A DNA stretch of 64,000 nt from Pseudomonas viridiflava (GCF_001642795.1 NZ_LKEH01000023.1:209333-273332), one strand, 5' to 3'; counted from the stretch's first letter, positions 20,766 to 30,559 are shown. Program-made: numbers and translations. Notes: generated by a model from the letters alone, not told the origin.

Positions 20766-21692
20766 TTAAAGCTTCGCCTTCACCGCCGCCAGTGCTTCCT
20801 TGTCGTCGATGGTTTTCACCCCATCCAGCCATTTCTCCAGCACCGCCGGGTTGGCCTTCATCCACGCCTTGGCGGCTTGGTTATTGCTGACTTTCTTGTT
20901 CACCACATCGGCCATGATGGAGTTTTCCATGTCCAGCGTGAAGCTCAGGTTGGTCAGCAGCTTGCCCACATTCGGGCAGGCTTCGGCGTAGCCTTTGCGG
21001 GTCAGGGTGAAGACCGAGCCGGTGTCACCGAAGTATTTCTCGCCGCCCTTGAGGTAATGCATGCCCTTGATCTGCACGTTCATCGGGTGTGGCGTCCAGC
21101 CCAGAAACACCACGAAGGACTTGCGCTTCACGTTGCGATTGACCTCGGCCAGCATTGCCTGCTCGCTGGATTCCACCAGCTTCCAGCCCCCCAGATCGAA
21201 TTCGTTCTTCTTGATGATTTCCTGCAACGACAGGTTGGCGGGCGCGCCGGAGCCGATGCCGTAAATCTTTTTGCTGAACTTGTCGGCGAATGTGTTCAGG
21301 TCGGCAAAGGTGTGCACGCCCGCGTCCCAGACGTAGTCAGGTACGGCCAGGGTGAATTCGGTGCCTTCCAGGTTTTTCGCCAGTTGCGTGACGTCACCGG
21401 TGGCTACAAATTTGTCGTAGAAGCCCTGCTGCGCCGGCATCCAGTTGCCCAGAAACACATCCAGCTGCCCGTCTTTCAGGCCACCGTAGGCAATCGGCAC
21501 CGCCAGGGTGTCGATCTTGGTCTTGTAACCGAGGCCTTCGAGCACAACGCTGGTGATTGCGTTGGTGGCTGCGATGTCGCTCCAGCCCGGATCGGCCATT
21601 CGGACCGTGCTGCAACTCGTCTCCGCAGCGTGAGCCGCGACACTGCCCAACGTCATGACACTGACCGCCACTGCGGTGAATAGCTTTCTCAT
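20766..21692 (-). CDS. choX: Choline ABC transporter substrate-binding protein
   Basis: This 308-residue periplasmic protein has a signal peptide (cleavage after AHA, about residue 22) and the OpuAC-type fold of choline and betaine binding proteins. The segments MADPGWSDIAATNAI and VFLGNWMPAQ contain aromatic residues expected to cage the trimethylammonium group. It is 38 bp downstream of betC and probably co-transcribed. No permease or ATPase gene is adjacent, so it presumably works with Cho/Cbc components encoded elsewhere, an arrangement known for Pseudomonas orphan binding proteins. Confidence 0.88.
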   Translation of the reverse strand: MRKLFTAVAVSVMTLGSVAAHAAETSCSTVRMADPGWSDIAATNAITSVVLEGLGYKTKIDTLAVPIAYGGLKDGQLDVFLGNWMPAQQGFYDKFVATGDVTQLAKNLEGTEFTLAVPDYVWDAGVHTFADLNTFADKFSKKIYGIGSGAPANLSLQEIIKKNEFDLGGWKLVESSEQAMLAEVNRNVKRKSFVVFLGWTPHPMNVQIKGMHYLKGGEKYFGDTGSVFTLTRKGYAEACPNVGKLLTNLSFTLDMENSIMADVVNKKVSNNQAAKAWMKANPAVLEKWLDGVKTIDDKEALAAVKAKL

Positions 21693-21730
21693 TCGGTTTA
21701 CCCCTTTTGGTTTTTTTGGTGTGGGCAGTG

Positions 21731-23236
21731 TCAGGGTTGTGGATAACGTGCCTTGCGCTCCAGATCGTCCAGATCAATGTGGTTGCGCATGTATTGCTGA
21801 CTGGCGTCGACCAGTGGCTGGTGATCCCAACTCTTCAGCTTGCCGGTTGCCAGCGATTTGGCGACGAAGCGCCGTCTGCGCTGGCTGGCGAGCACCTCAT
21901 GGTGTATCGCCGGTATGTCCCATTTGGCCCGAGCCTCGGCCAGGAAGTCGTTGAACAGTTGTTGATAGTCGGGTGACTGGCTCAGGTCCTCCAGTTCCTT
22001 CGGATCGTTCTTCACATCGAACAGCAGGCAGGGATCCTGCTCCGAATAAATGAATTTGTAGGCTCCGCGGCGGATCATCATCAGCGGGCTCGTCGTGCCT
22101 TCGGCCATGTACTCGCCAAAGACTTCATCGTGACCGGCCTTGCCTTTCAGATGCGGCATCAGGGAGCGGCCGTCCAGCGGCAGGCCTTTGTCCAGCTTGC
22201 CATTGGCCATATCGACAAAGGTCGGCAACAGGTCGGCGGTGGACACTGAGGCCTTCACGCGACGCGGTTTGAACTGGCCCGGCGCGTAAACCACCAGCGG
22301 CACACGTGCGGCCATCTCGAACCAGTGCATTTTGTACCAGAGGCCCTTCTCGCCCAGCATGTCGCCGTGATCGCCGGAGAACACGACGATGGTGTCTTCG
22401 GCCAGCCCGACTTCAGACAGCGTCTGCATCAGTTTTCCGACGTTCAGATCGATGTAGCTGCAGGCGCCGAAGTACGCACGCCGCGCATCACGAATCTTGT
22501 GCGTCGGCATGGGCTTGTCCCACAAATCGTAGACCTTGAGCAGACGTTGCGAGTGCGGGTCCAGCGCGTTCTGGTTGGCGTGCAGGGGCGGCATCGGGAT
22601 CTCGACGTCGTCGTAAAGGTCCCAGAACGGTCGGGTGATGGTGTACGGATCGTGGGGGTGAGTCATCGAGACCGTCAGGCAAAACGGCGCATTACCGTCT
22701 TCGCGAACATGGTCGTACAGGTACTGCTGGGCCTTGAAGACCACTTCCTCATCGAAATCCAGCTGATTGGTGCGCACGCATGGCCCTGCCTGCAGCACTG
22801 ACGACATGTTGTGGTACCAGCTCGGGCGTACGTCCGGCTCGTCCCAGTTTACGGACCAGCCGTAATCTGCCGGGTAGATGTCGCTGGTCAGGCGCTCTTC
22901 GTAGCCGTGCAACTGGTCAGGGCCGCAGAAATGCATCTTGCCGGCCAGTGCAGTCTTGTAGCCCTCGGCACGCAGGTAGTGAGCGTAGGTCGGAATGTCC
23001 GCCGGAAAGTCGGCGGCGTTGTCGTACGCACCGATCTTGCTGGGTAACTGACCGCTGACCAGCGTGAACCGCGAGGGTGCGCACAGCGGGCTGTTGCAAT
23101 ACGCCGAATCGAACACAACGCCTTGAGCGGCAAGGCGGGACAGGTTCGGCATCAGAATCGGAGAGGGGGCGTAGAACGGCAACATTGGCGCGGCCATTTG
23201 ATCGGCCATGATGAACAGAATATTTTTGCGCTTCAT
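21731..23236 (-). CDS. betC: Choline-sulfatase
   Basis: This 501-residue enzyme hydrolyses choline-O-sulfate to choline and sulfate. The sulfatase signature CAPSR is at residues 52-56; Cys52 would be converted to formylglycine. The metal-binding start NILFIMADQ and GDHGDMLGEKGLW further on are typical alkaline-phosphatase-fold motifs, and the C-terminal extension of about 60 residues is characteristic of choline-sulfatases. I chose MKRKNILF at 23236 over an upstream start six codons earlier. It is followed by choX and divergent from a LysR gene, the usual bet sulfatase arrangement. Confidence 0.95.
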   Translation of the reverse strand: MKRKNILFIMADQMAAPMLPFYAPSPILMPNLSRLAAQGVVFDSAYCNSPLCAPSRFTLVSGQLPSKIGAYDNAADFPADIPTYAHYLRAEGYKTALAGKMHFCGPDQLHGYEERLTSDIYPADYGWSVNWDEPDVRPSWYHNMSSVLQAGPCVRTNQLDFDEEVVFKAQQYLYDHVREDGNAPFCLTVSMTHPHDPYTITRPFWDLYDDVEIPMPPLHANQNALDPHSQRLLKVYDLWDKPMPTHKIRDARRAYFGACSYIDLNVGKLMQTLSEVGLAEDTIVVFSGDHGDMLGEKGLWYKMHWFEMAARVPLVVYAPGQFKPRRVKASVSTADLLPTFVDMANGKLDKGLPLDGRSLMPHLKGKAGHDEVFGEYMAEGTTSPLMMIRRGAYKFIYSEQDPCLLFDVKNDPKELEDLSQSPDYQQLFNDFLAEARAKWDIPAIHHEVLASQRRRRFVAKSLATGKLKSWDHQPLVDASQQYMRNHIDLDDLERKARYPQP

Positions 23237-23350
23237 GTAATCGCGGCATCCCATAGTGAACAGTTATGCGAAAGTGCTGATATCGAGAATGAAGGCCATA
23301 GTAGCTGTGGTAAAGCCCATATGAAGAAATACCTAGGATAAGCTGCGCTT
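23237..23350. promoter_or_regulatory. Divergent control region between betC and its LysR-type regulator
   Basis: These 114 bp separate the start codons of betC and the regulator gene and must hold both promoters. The stretch is AT-richer than its flanks. LysR proteins usually bind such divergent intervals at T-N11-A sites; I cannot single one out with confidence. Confidence 0.5.
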
Positions 23351-24301
23351 ATGTATGAATCCCTCGGTGAGCTGTCACTGGATCTGTTGCGCTCGTTCGA
23401 GGCGGCTGCCCGCTTGCGCAGCTTCACGGCAGCGGCCATCGAACTGGGCACCACGCAGCCCGCCGTCAGCCAGCAGATCAAGCGGCTTGAGGAGCAGTTG
23501 GCAACGCGGCTGTTCGACCGCATCTACCGGGGTATCGAGCTGACCGAAGCGGGCGAGGTCCTGTTCAGTCATGTGCAGACCGGCCTGCAGTCCATCGAGA
23601 GCGGTCTGGTGGCGATCACCGACCAGCGCCAGCATGAGGTGCTTCAGGTCGCCACGGATTTTGCCTTTGCTTCCTACTGGCTGATGCCCCGGCTGCACCG
23701 TTTTCACAAGCTCAACCCGGATGTGGACGTCAGCCTGGTGACCAGCGAGCGCACTCACAGCATGCTGCGCCCGGATATCGACGTCGCGGTGTTGTTTGGT
23801 GATGGGCGCTTCAAGCAGGGCGAAAGCCATTGGCTGTTCAGCGAAGAGGTGTTCCCTGTGTGCAGTCCGCAACTGACTGCGGGGCGAACACTGCCGTTGC
23901 CCAACGATGTCTTGCGTGAGTTTCCATTGCTGCACTTGCGCGGTGAAAGCAACAACAACTGGTTCGACTGGGGCGGCGTATTTCGGGCGCTGGACATTCC
24001 TCAGTCACCGGCACCCGGACAATTGCGTTTCGACAATTACACGCTGTTGATCCAGGCCGCGATTGGCGGTCAGGGCGTGGCCATCGGCTGGCGGCATCTG
24101 GTCGATGATCTGCTCGAGCAAGGCCTTCTGTGCCGCCCTATCGCGGCTTCGGCGGTTTCCGGTTACGGGTATTACGTGGTGCTGCCCCAGCGTAAACGCC
24201 GCGTGCAGATCGTCCAGCAGTTCGTCGATTGGTTGGCCAGTGAACAGACGCTGAGCGGTGTTTCCCTAGCGGGCAGACCATTACCGTCCATTGCAGTGTG
24301 A
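23351..24301 (+). CDS. LysR family regulator of choline sulfate utilisation
   Basis: This 316-residue protein has an N-terminal winged helix-turn-helix (residues 11-70, with AAAIELGTTQPAVSQQIKRL as the recognition region) and a LysR substrate-binding domain after about residue 95. Position, divergent from betC, points to control of betC-choX, as described for the choline-sulfatase regulator of related bacteria. Ligand (choline or its sulfate) is inferred, not visible. A 288-bp stretch without a gene follows. Confidence 0.88.
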   Translation: MYESLGELSLDLLRSFEAAARLRSFTAAAIELGTTQPAVSQQIKRLEEQLATRLFDRIYRGIELTEAGEVLFSHVQTGLQSIESGLVAITDQRQHEVLQVATDFAFASYWLMPRLHRFHKLNPDVDVSLVTSERTHSMLRPDIDVAVLFGDGRFKQGESHWLFSEEVFPVCSPQLTAGRTLPLPNDVLREFPLLHLRGESNNNWFDWGGVFRALDIPQSPAPGQLRFDNYTLLIQAAIGGQGVAIGWRHLVDDLLEQGLLCRPIAASAVSGYGYYVVLPQRKRRVQIVQQFVDWLASEQTLSGVSLAGRPLPSIAV

Positions 24302-24589
24302 TCGGATTATTTCCAGGTCAGGGAGGACCTCATGTCGGGTATTCAGGGAGTGGCTTCTAAGACTGACAAGCCTCACCCAGCCTCCTCCGCATGATGCTAT
24401 GTCGAACGACAGGCAAAATCAGCGGTGTAACATTGCCCCGCCAAAAACGTGACCGATTGGTCCGTTGAAGTGCAGATCAGCGAAAAGTGATCATTCATTT
24501 GCCTGAATATCAGGCATCAGATGCAGTCGCAGCTCGCGTTTTCGGGCTTGCACTGAATGCTTAGAGACCAAGACAGAGGATCATGAGAG

Positions 24590-25414
24590 ATGCCGGATCT
24601 AATCATCGAAGGCAAGAAGCTTCACTATTCTGACCAAGGCAGCGGGCCGGTTCTTTTACTCGGGCACAGCTATCTCTGGGACCGGAACATGTGGAGCGCG
24701 CAGATTGACCTTCTTGCCAGCCATTATCGTGTGATCGTGCCGGACCTTTGGGGGCATGGTGAATCCGGTGCGTTTCCTGACGAAACCCGGAACCTGAGCG
24801 ATTTCGCCCGCCACGCGCTGGCGTTGCTCGACCACTTGAACATCAGACGTTGCACCATCATCGGCCTGTCGGTCGGAGGCATGTGGGGCGCAATCGCTGC
24901 GCTTTCCGCGCCTGAACGTATCAACGGGCTGGTGCTGATGGACACCTATCTGGGCAATGAATCAGAGGCCATGAAAGCCTACTATTTCTCTCTGCTCGAC
25001 AAGGTGGAAGCCGCAGGTGGATTTTCCGAACAGTTGCTGGACGTGGTGGTGCCGATCTTCTTCCGTCCCGGCATCGACCCGCAGTCACCTGTCTGCCAGA
25101 GACTGCGAACGGCGCTGGCGAGCATGAGCTCCGAACAATTGCGCCAGACTGTTGTGCCGGTCGGTCGCATCATTTTCGGACGCGAGGATCGGCTTGGGCT
25201 TCTGCATCAGCTGGATGCCGACACCACCTTGATCATGTGCGGCGACGCCGATATTCCAAGGCCGCCAACGGAAACCCGCGAGATGGCTCGCCTGATTGGC
25301 TGCCCTTATGTGCTGGTGCCCGAGGCCGGGCATATCGCCAATCTGGAAAACCCGGAGTTTGTGTCAGGTGCTCTGATGGCGTTTCTGGCCGGGTTGCATC
25401 AGAGGACGGCTTAA
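24590..25414 (+). CDS. Alpha/beta fold hydrolase
   Basis: This 274-residue protein has the full hydrolase fold: oxyanion region LLLGHSYLWD near residue 28, nucleophile elbow GLSVGG near residue 95, acid in CGDADIPRP and the catalytic histidine in EAGHIANLENP. It resembles 3-oxoadipate enol-lactonase-like and esterase-type hydrolases, but the substrate cannot be named. It is preceded by 288 bp without a gene that contain the palindrome GACC-GATT-GGTC at 24451-24462, a possible TetR-type half-site pair. It is followed by an extended REP unit. Confidence 0.85.
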   Translation: MPDLIIEGKKLHYSDQGSGPVLLLGHSYLWDRNMWSAQIDLLASHYRVIVPDLWGHGESGAFPDETRNLSDFARHALALLDHLNIRRCTIIGLSVGGMWGAIAALSAPERINGLVLMDTYLGNESEAMKAYYFSLLDKVEAAGGFSEQLLDVVVPIFFRPGIDPQSPVCQRLRTALASMSSEQLRQTVVPVGRIIFGREDRLGLLHQLDADTTLIMCGDADIPRPPTETREMARLIGCPYVLVPEAGHIANLENPEFVSGALMAFLAGLHQRTA

Positions 25415-25462
25415 AGTCTCTGCGTTTCCGACACCCCGCGGTCGGGCAGCAAACACCAAACT

Positions 25463-25604
25463 GTGGGAGGGGGCTTGCCCGCGATGGCGGCATGTCAGTC
25501 GCTGAGATGGCGCCTGAAAAACCGAATCGCCGGCAAGCCGCCTCCCACGGTCCGGTGTTTGATGCGCGACAGCGCTACGTCGAAGACGTGGTGGTACCTC
25601 CCAC
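25463..25604. repeat. Extended REP unit (pair plus outer arm)
   Basis: An inverted REP pair (25463-25486 and 25526-25548) is followed by a conserved flank, GTTTGATGCGCGACAGCGCT, then by CTACGTCGAAGACGTGGTGG and a third CCTCCCAC. The same flank, in the opposite orientation, precedes the REP pair at 46764-46905, so the mobile or duplicated unit is about 142 bp. Confidence 0.85.
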
Positions 25605-25685
25605 AAAAACCGCGATTTTCAGCAGGTTTGCGCAGGGCTTGTCGATGGCCGACTTATTCTGAGCAGCAATCCGGCAAGGCGATAA

Positions 25686-26159
25686 TCAATTCAGCACGCC
25701 ATCCAGAATCGCATAAACAATCCCTGTGCCGACGGCGATCAGCACGACATCGGTGCCCAGGCGCCGCCACTCATATCCCTCGTAATGCGGCAGGTATTGC
25801 AGCGAGCGACGGTCCAGTCGTTTGCCGTAACCTGGCGGCAATGGTCGGCCTTTGGCGATATGAATACCCGGCGGCAACGGTTCACCACGGCCGATGACGT
25901 CACGGTGTTGCTGGAAGGTTTCTCGCACCGGCCCGAAGTCCTGAGGCGGGCCACGGCGATTGTCCTGATGGGCTGGGCCCGGACCTTTGCCGTTGCCGCG
26001 ATTGCCGGGGCCGTCGTTGTCGCGCGGGCCCTGCTGGTGATCGCCACGGTTGTCGTCCGGGCCGTTGCCACGCTGATCGGGCGGCGCGGCCTGGATCAGC
26101 GGACTGGCGCTGATCATCAGGATGCCCAAGCCTGTGATGATGCGGTTTGGCAGTTTCAT
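25686..26159 (-). CDS. RcnB/CigR-like exported or membrane protein
   Basis: This 157-residue protein has a signal peptide (about residues 1-24, ending IQA), a low-complexity segment rich in Gly, Asn, Asp, Pro and Arg (about 25-75), then a C-terminal region with PLPPGYGKRLDRRSLQYLP and YEWRRLGTDVVLIAVGTGIVYAIL, typical of the RcnB-domain family that includes Salmonella CigR. The last 20 residues form a hydrophobic helix. RcnB itself is a periplasmic nickel/cobalt homeostasis factor; a metal role here is not established. GAGGAA precedes the ATG. It is downstream of trpA behind a terminator. Confidence 0.78.
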   Translation of the reverse strand: MKLPNRIITGLGILMISASPLIQAAPPDQRGNGPDDNRGDHQQGPRDNDGPGNRGNGKGPGPAHQDNRRGPPQDFGPVRETFQQHRDVIGRGEPLPPGIHIAKGRPLPPGYGKRLDRRSLQYLPHYEGYEWRRLGTDVVLIAVGTGIVYAILDGVLN

Positions 26160-26193
26160 GGGATATTCCTCGGCTCCACGCGATGCAGCAAAA

Positions 26194-26222
26194 AGGGGTT
26201 CATGACCTGGTCATGAACCCCT
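26194..26222 (-). terminator. Intrinsic terminator of trpBA
   Basis: AGGGGTTCATGA and TCATGAACCCCT form a perfect 12-bp stem with a 5-nt loop, followed on the minus strand by a short T-run. It lies 65 bp after the trpA stop and before the next leftward gene. Confidence 0.8.
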
Positions 26223-26287
26223 CGTGTCTTACTGCATCATAGAACCGCTGCTGGCGCTTTGATTCCTCTGTACCAGAAACTTTACCC

Positions 26288-27100
26288 TCAGCTGACGCGG
26301 GCGTTACGTACGCCCTCGGCCAGTGCAGCGCACAAGGTCAGTACGCCATCGACGGCCTGCTCCGGCGATCCTGCGTTGGCAATCTGGTCGACCAGTGCCG
26401 AACCCACCACCACGCCATCGGCCAGACGCGCAATGGCCGCTGCCTGTTCAGGGGTACGAATACCAAACCCGACGCTGATCGGCAGATCGGTATGGCGACG
26501 CAGGCGTGCGATGGCCTCGGTCACGTGTTCAGTGGTCGCCGAACCTGCACCTGTCACACCTGCAACCGACACGTAGTAAACGAAGCCGGAGCTGCGTTCC
26601 AGCACGCGTGGCAGGCGCGCATCGTCGGTGGTCGGCGTGGTCAGGCGAATGAAGTCGATGCCCGACGCCTGTGCGGGCGTTGCCAGCTCGGCGTCGTGCT
26701 CAGGCGGCAGGTCGACGATGATCAGACCGTCTACGCCTGCTTCCTTGGCTTCAGCCACAAACGCTTCGACGCCAAAACGGTGGATCGGGTTGTAGTAACC
26801 CATCAGCACGATAGGCGTGGTCTGGTCGTCGACACGAAACTCACGAACCATCTGCAGGGTTTTCGGCAGCGTCTGACCTGCATCCAGCGCACGCAGGGTC
26901 GCCAGCTGAATGGCAACGCCGTCGGCCATCGGGTCGGTGAACGGCATGCCCAGTTCGATCACGTCGGCACCGGCAGCCGGCAGGCCTTTCAGGACTTTCA
27001 GCGAGGTGTCATAGCCGGGATCGCCCGCAGTGACGAAGGTGACCAGTGCAGCACGACCTTCGGTTTTCAGCTGGGCAAAACGTTGTTCAAGGCGGCTCAT
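26288..27100 (-). CDS. trpA: Tryptophan synthase alpha chain
   Basis: This 270-residue TIM-barrel subunit cleaves indole-3-glycerol phosphate to indole, which is channelled to TrpB. Catalytic Glu49 and Asp60 lie in [15 protein letters not shown], and the phosphate-binding [10 protein letters not shown] loop is present. The ATG overlaps the trpB stop by 4 bp, giving translational coupling. The longer open frame upstream lies inside trpB and was not used. In pseudomonads trpBA is separate from other trp genes and is activated by TrpI. Confidence 0.97.
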   Translation of the reverse strand: MSRLEQRFAQLKTEGRAALVTFVTAGDPGYDTSLKVLKGLPAAGADVIELGMPFTDPMADGVAIQLATLRALDAGQTLPKTLQMVREFRVDDQTTPIVLMGYYNPIHRFGVEAFVAEAKEAGVDGLIIVDLPPEHDAELATPAQASGIDFIRLTTPTTDDARLPRVLERSSGFVYYVSVAGVTGAGSATTEHVTEAIARLRRHTDLPISVGFGIRTPEQAAAIARLADGVVVGSALVDQIANAGSPEQAVDGVLTLCAALAEGVRNARVS

Positions 27101-28326
27101 ACCAGCATCTCCTGAGTCTTTTCGGCAGCGGCCATGTGGCTCATGACGGTCTGCATATCTTTGTCGCCGCGTCCGGACAGGCACACAACCATCAGGTGGT
27201 CGTCGCGCAGGTTGGTGGCGCGCTTCATGGCTTCAGCCAGGGCGTGAGCAGTTTCCAGTGCCGGGATGATGCCTTCGAGCAGGCAGCACTGATGGAAAGC
27301 GTCCAGGGCTTCCTCATCGGTGATGCTGACGTATTCGACGCGCTTCACTTCGTGCAGGAAAGCGTGCTCGGGACCGATACCCGGGTAGTCCAGACCTGCG
27401 GAAATGGAGTGGGCGTCAGTGATCTGCCCATCCTTGTCCTGCAGCAGGTAGGTGCGGTTACCGTGCAGCACGCCCGGTACACCACCGTTGAGGCTGGCCG
27501 CATGCTTGTCGGTCTCGACGCCATGACCGCCCGCTTCCACGCCGATGATTTCTACGCTGGCGTCATCCAGGAACGGATGGAACAGGCCCATCGCGTTGGA
27601 ACCGCCGCCGACGCAGGCGACCAGACTGTCGGGCAGGCGCCCTTCCTTCTCCAGCATCTGCTCTTTGGTTTCCTTGCCGATGATGGCCTGGAAATCACGC
27701 ACCATCGCCGGGTACGGGTGTGGTCCTGCCACAGTACCGATCAGGTAGAAGGTGTCGTCGACGTTGGTTACCCAGTCACGCAGGGCTTCGTTCATGGCGT
27801 CTTTCAGGGTGCCGGTGCCGGAAGTGACCGGAACGATCTCGGCACCCAGCAGCCGCATGCGGAATACGTTGGCCTGCTGGCGCTCGATGTCGGTCGCACC
27901 CATGTAGATCACGCAAGGCAGACCGAAACGTGCAGCCACGGTCGCCGTGGCAACACCGTGCATGCCGGCGCCGGTTTCAGCGATCAGGCGCTTCTTGCCC
28001 ATGCGCTTGGCCAGCAGCACCTGGCCGATGCAGTTGTTGATCTTGTGCGCGCCGGTGTGATTCAGCTCTTCGCGCTTGAAGTAGATCTTCGCGCCACCGC
28101 AGAACTCGGTCAGGCGCTCGGCGAAATACAGCGGGTTCGGACGGCCCACATAATCGCGCTGGAAGTACGCCATCTCTTTGATGAATTCAGGGTCGGACTT
28201 GGCAGCTTCATACTCGCGGTTCAGGTCGAGAACCAGCGGCATCAGGGTTTCAGCGACGTAGCGGCCGCCGAACGAGCCGAACAGGCCGTTGGCGTCAGGG
28301 CCGTTGCGCAAATTGGTCTGGGTCAT
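27097..28326 (-). CDS. trpB: Tryptophan synthase beta chain
   Basis: This 409-residue PLP enzyme condenses indole with serine to make tryptophan. The PLP-binding lysine is Lys95 in HTGAHKINN, and the phosphate loop [10 protein letters not shown] follows in the middle of the protein. It is the first gene of the trpBA operon, with trpI divergent 127 bp away. Length and motifs are complete. Confidence 0.98.
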   Translation of the reverse strand: MTQTNLRNGPDANGLFGSFGGRYVAETLMPLVLDLNREYEAAKSDPEFIKEMAYFQRDYVGRPNPLYFAERLTEFCGGAKIYFKREELNHTGAHKINNCIGQVLLAKRMGKKRLIAETGAGMHGVATATVAARFGLPCVIYMGATDIERQQANVFRMRLLGAEIVPVTSGTGTLKDAMNEALRDWVTNVDDTFYLIGTVAGPHPYPAMVRDFQAIIGKETKEQMLEKEGRLPDSLVACVGGGSNAMGLFHPFLDDASVEIIGVEAGGHGVETDKHAASLNGGVPGVLHGNRTYLLQDKDGQITDAHSISAGLDYPGIGPEHAFLHEVKRVEYVSITDEEALDAFHQCCLLEGIIPALETAHALAEAMKRATNLRDDHLMVVCLSGRGDKDMQTVMSHMAAAEKTQEMLV

Positions 28327-28453
28327 GAAGTGCTCCAGTGGGTATATCGAACGAATAAGATGAGCCGGTCTGGCAATGAGTCCACTTTAACCAGCGCACG
28401 CCCGGATGAAAACCGATAAGATCACCACAACCTGTCAGGAAAACTCACAGATC
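28327..28453. promoter_or_regulatory. Divergent trpBA/trpI control region
   Basis: This 127-bp interval separates the trpB and trpI start codons. In Pseudomonas TrpI binds such a region and activates trpBA in response to indoleglycerol phosphate. The placement is direct; the exact TrpI sites are not resolved by eye. Confidence 0.55.
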
Positions 28454-29362
28454 ATGAGCCGCGATCTTCCCCCGTTGAACGCCTTGCGTGCCTTTGAAAG
28501 CACGGCTCGGCTGGGCAGTGTCAGTCAGGCTGCCGAGCAATTGCACGTTACGCACGGTGCCGTCAGCCGTCAGTTGAAGCTTCTTGAAGAGCACTTGGGC
28601 GTCAATCTGTTCAGTAAGGATGGACGCGGCCTGAAACTCACAGATGCGGGTATCCGGCTGCGTGACGCCAGTGGTGAAGCGTTCGACCGGCTGCGCAGTG
28701 TCTGTGCCGAGCTGAGCCAGGGCAGCGCCGATGCGCCGTTCGTGCTTGGATGTTCCGGGAGCCTGCTGGCGCGCTGGTTCATTCCGCGCCTGAGTCGTTT
28801 GAATGCGGAGCTGCCGGATCTGCGCCTTCACCTGTCGGCAGGCGAAGGCGATCTGGACCCGCGCCGTCCCGGTCTGGATGCCCTGCTGGTGTTCGCCGAA
28901 CCGCCCTGGCCTGCCGACATGCAGGTCTTCGAGCTGGCCAGCGAACGAATAGGGCCGGTACTGAGCCCGCGTTTTGCGCGCTTCGACAGCCTGTGCAATG
29001 CGCCCGCCGAAGCGCTGCTGGACGAATCCCTGCTGCAGACCACCTCGCGGCCGCAGGCATGGCCAAGCTGGGCGCAACACAACGGCATCGACCCGCAGTC
29101 ATTGCGGTTCGGACAGGGTTTCGAGCATTTGTATTATTTGCTGGAGGCGGCCGTGGCAGGCCTTGGGATCGCGATTGCGCCCGAGCCGCTGGTGGTCGAT
29201 GACCTCAGGGCCGGACGCCTGGTTGCGCCATGGGGTTTCAGCGAAACCCCGGCGCAACTGGCGTTATGGGTGCCCAGACGTGTGGCCGATGGCCGTGCGC
29301 AGCAATTGGCTCAGTGGTTGAAAAATGAGCTGCTGCGGTCTGGAGACCCGATCAGAAACTGA
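28454..29362 (+). CDS. trpI: LysR family transcriptional activator of trpBA
   Basis: This 302-residue LysR protein starts [20 protein letters not shown], the TrpI N-terminus, with a helix-turn-helix in about residues 18-60 ([20 protein letters not shown]). The effector-binding domain follows. Divergent position from trpBA identifies it as TrpI, which senses indole-3-glycerol phosphate. An in-frame ATG at 28406 would add 16 residues but lies outside the homologous region. Its stop directly abuts the stop of the convergent DUF883 gene. Confidence 0.93.
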   Translation: MSRDLPPLNALRAFESTARLGSVSQAAEQLHVTHGAVSRQLKLLEEHLGVNLFSKDGRGLKLTDAGIRLRDASGEAFDRLRSVCAELSQGSADAPFVLGCSGSLLARWFIPRLSRLNAELPDLRLHLSAGEGDLDPRRPGLDALLVFAEPPWPADMQVFELASERIGPVLSPRFARFDSLCNAPAEALLDESLLQTTSRPQAWPSWAQHNGIDPQSLRFGQGFEHLYYLLEAAVAGLGIAIAPEPLVVDDLRAGRLVAPWGFSETPAQLALWVPRRVADGRAQQLAQWLKNELLRSGDPIRN

Positions 29363-29689
29363 TCAGTTGCCGCGCTTGCACAGCAGGTAGGCTGCCAGCA
29401 GGCCGAGGGCACCCACAGCAACGCCTGCGGTGGTCCAAGGGTGTTCCTGAGCGTAGTCACGAGTGGCCAGCGCATTTTCACGGGTCTTCTCTTTGACGTC
29501 TTCGTAGACATCGCTGAGCAGGCTGCGCGAATGGCTCAGAGCACTTTCAGCATTGGCCTTGAGGTTTTTCAGGGTTTTGCGCGACTCGTCGGAAGCATCG
29601 GCTTTCAGGCCCTCGAGCGACTTCAAGAGACTCTCGATCTCCGCTTCCATACTCTGCAACGAGGCCTTGCGAAGTGAAGTACTAGCCAT
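29363..29689 (-). CDS. DUF883 (ElaB/YqjD-type) membrane-anchored protein
   Basis: This 108-residue protein has a long charged helical region (residues 1-80, likely coiled coil, rich in Lys, Glu and Ser) ending in a glycine-rich C-terminal transmembrane helix (HPWTTAGVAVGALGLLAAYLL) and a short basic tail. That is the layout of the ElaB/YqjD/YgaM family, which in E. coli anchors to the inner membrane and binds ribosomes in stationary phase. The role here is inferred. It converges on trpI with no gap. Confidence 0.85.
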   Translation of the reverse strand: MASTSLRKASLQSMEAEIESLLKSLEGLKADASDESRKTLKNLKANAESALSHSRSLLSDVYEDVKEKTRENALATRDYAQEHPWTTAGVAVGALGLLAAYLLCKRGN

Positions 29690-29855
29690 GGTGTTTCTCC
29701 TGCAATGGTGAGTGGGCGTGTGATGATTCCGACTGCGGGCTCATTGGAAAGTGCGATGCCATTTTGCAAAGTCTGAACTTTTACCCGCTTTTTCCTGACA
29801 GAAGTCTGGAGCGTTGGTTTTAACGACGTGTTCAAAGACCTTCAGGAGAACTGCC

Positions 29856-30074
29856 ATGAGTGATCATCACACGTACAAGAAAGTCGAAATCGTCGGATCG
29901 TCCACCACCACCGTTGAAGACGCTATCCAGAACGCTTTGGCCGAAGCCAGCAAAAGCATCAAGAACCTTGAATGGTTCGAAGTGACCGAAACCCGCGGCC
30001 ACATCGTGGACAACAACAAGGTTGGCCACTATCAGGTCACTCTGAAAGTGGGCTTTCGCATCGAACGCAGCTGA
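29856..30074 (+). CDS. Dodecin flavin-binding protein
   Basis: This 72-residue protein belongs to the dodecin family, which forms a hollow dodecamer storing flavin. The start MSDHHTYKKVEIVGSS follows CAGGAG. Trp40 in NLEWFEV is in the position that stacks on the flavin ring in other dodecins, and the C-terminal strand YQVTLKVGFRIE closes the fold. It stands alone, with 166 bp before it and 147 bp to the next gene. Confidence 0.93.
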   Translation: MSDHHTYKKVEIVGSSTTTVEDAIQNALAEASKSIKNLEWFEVTETRGHIVDNNKVGHYQVTLKVGFRIERS

Positions 30075-30221
30075 TCGTCCTTGAACCTTTCGGCTGGCCG
30101 ATTGCCATAACCTGCGCTACACACTGACATGAGCCATCATGGCTTACAGGTGGGCGTAGGTATGTTCAATGGGCGCCTGTTCCGATGGCGTCTGCATTTG
30201 GCCGGACGAAAGGGGATACCC

Positions 30222-30446
30222 ATGAAGAAGATTTTGTTGGCAGTAGGTTTGTTGAGCATCGCGGGCACCGCCCTGGCGGCAGGCAAGCCATGTGAAGAGC
30301 TGAAAAGCGAAATCGACGCCAAGCTTCAGGCCAAGGGTGTTTCTTCCTACACGCTTGAAGTGGTCGAGAAAGGCAGTGCTGCTGATCTGCAAGTGGTAGG
30401 CACCTGCGAAGGTGGCGCCAAGGAAATCGTTTATAAGCGCGGTTGA
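30222..30446 (+). CDS. DUF1161 small exported protein
   Basis: This 74-residue protein has a signal peptide of about 19 residues (MKKILLAVGLLSIAGTALA) and a mature part with CEELKSEIDAKLQAKGV and ending GTCEGGAKEIVYKRG; the two cysteines likely pair in the periplasm. A second family member is at 32378. Function is unknown. A strong terminator follows. I chose the ATG that begins the signal peptide; an upstream in-frame start adds a non-homologous stretch. Confidence 0.85.
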   Translation: MKKILLAVGLLSIAGTALAAGKPCEELKSEIDAKLQAKGVSSYTLEVVEKGSAADLQVVGTCEGGAKEIVYKRG

Positions 30447-30505
30447 TAGTCAGGCCGGCTCGATGTAAGTCCAGCCCGTGCCAGACCCCGTGTTCAAGCT
30501 GTAAA

Positions 30506-30559
30506 AAAAAGCCCGCACCCTACGCTGAACAGTGATTCAGCGAATGGTGCGGGCTTTTT
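30506..30559. terminator. Bidirectional intrinsic terminator
   Basis: AAAAAGCCCGCACC at 30506-30519 pairs with GGTGCGGGCTTTTT at 30546-30559, with a second inner stem (CGCTGAA / TTCAGCG). T-runs on both strands fit termination of the DUF1161 gene on the plus strand and the flavin oxidoreductase gene on the minus strand. Confidence 0.9.
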
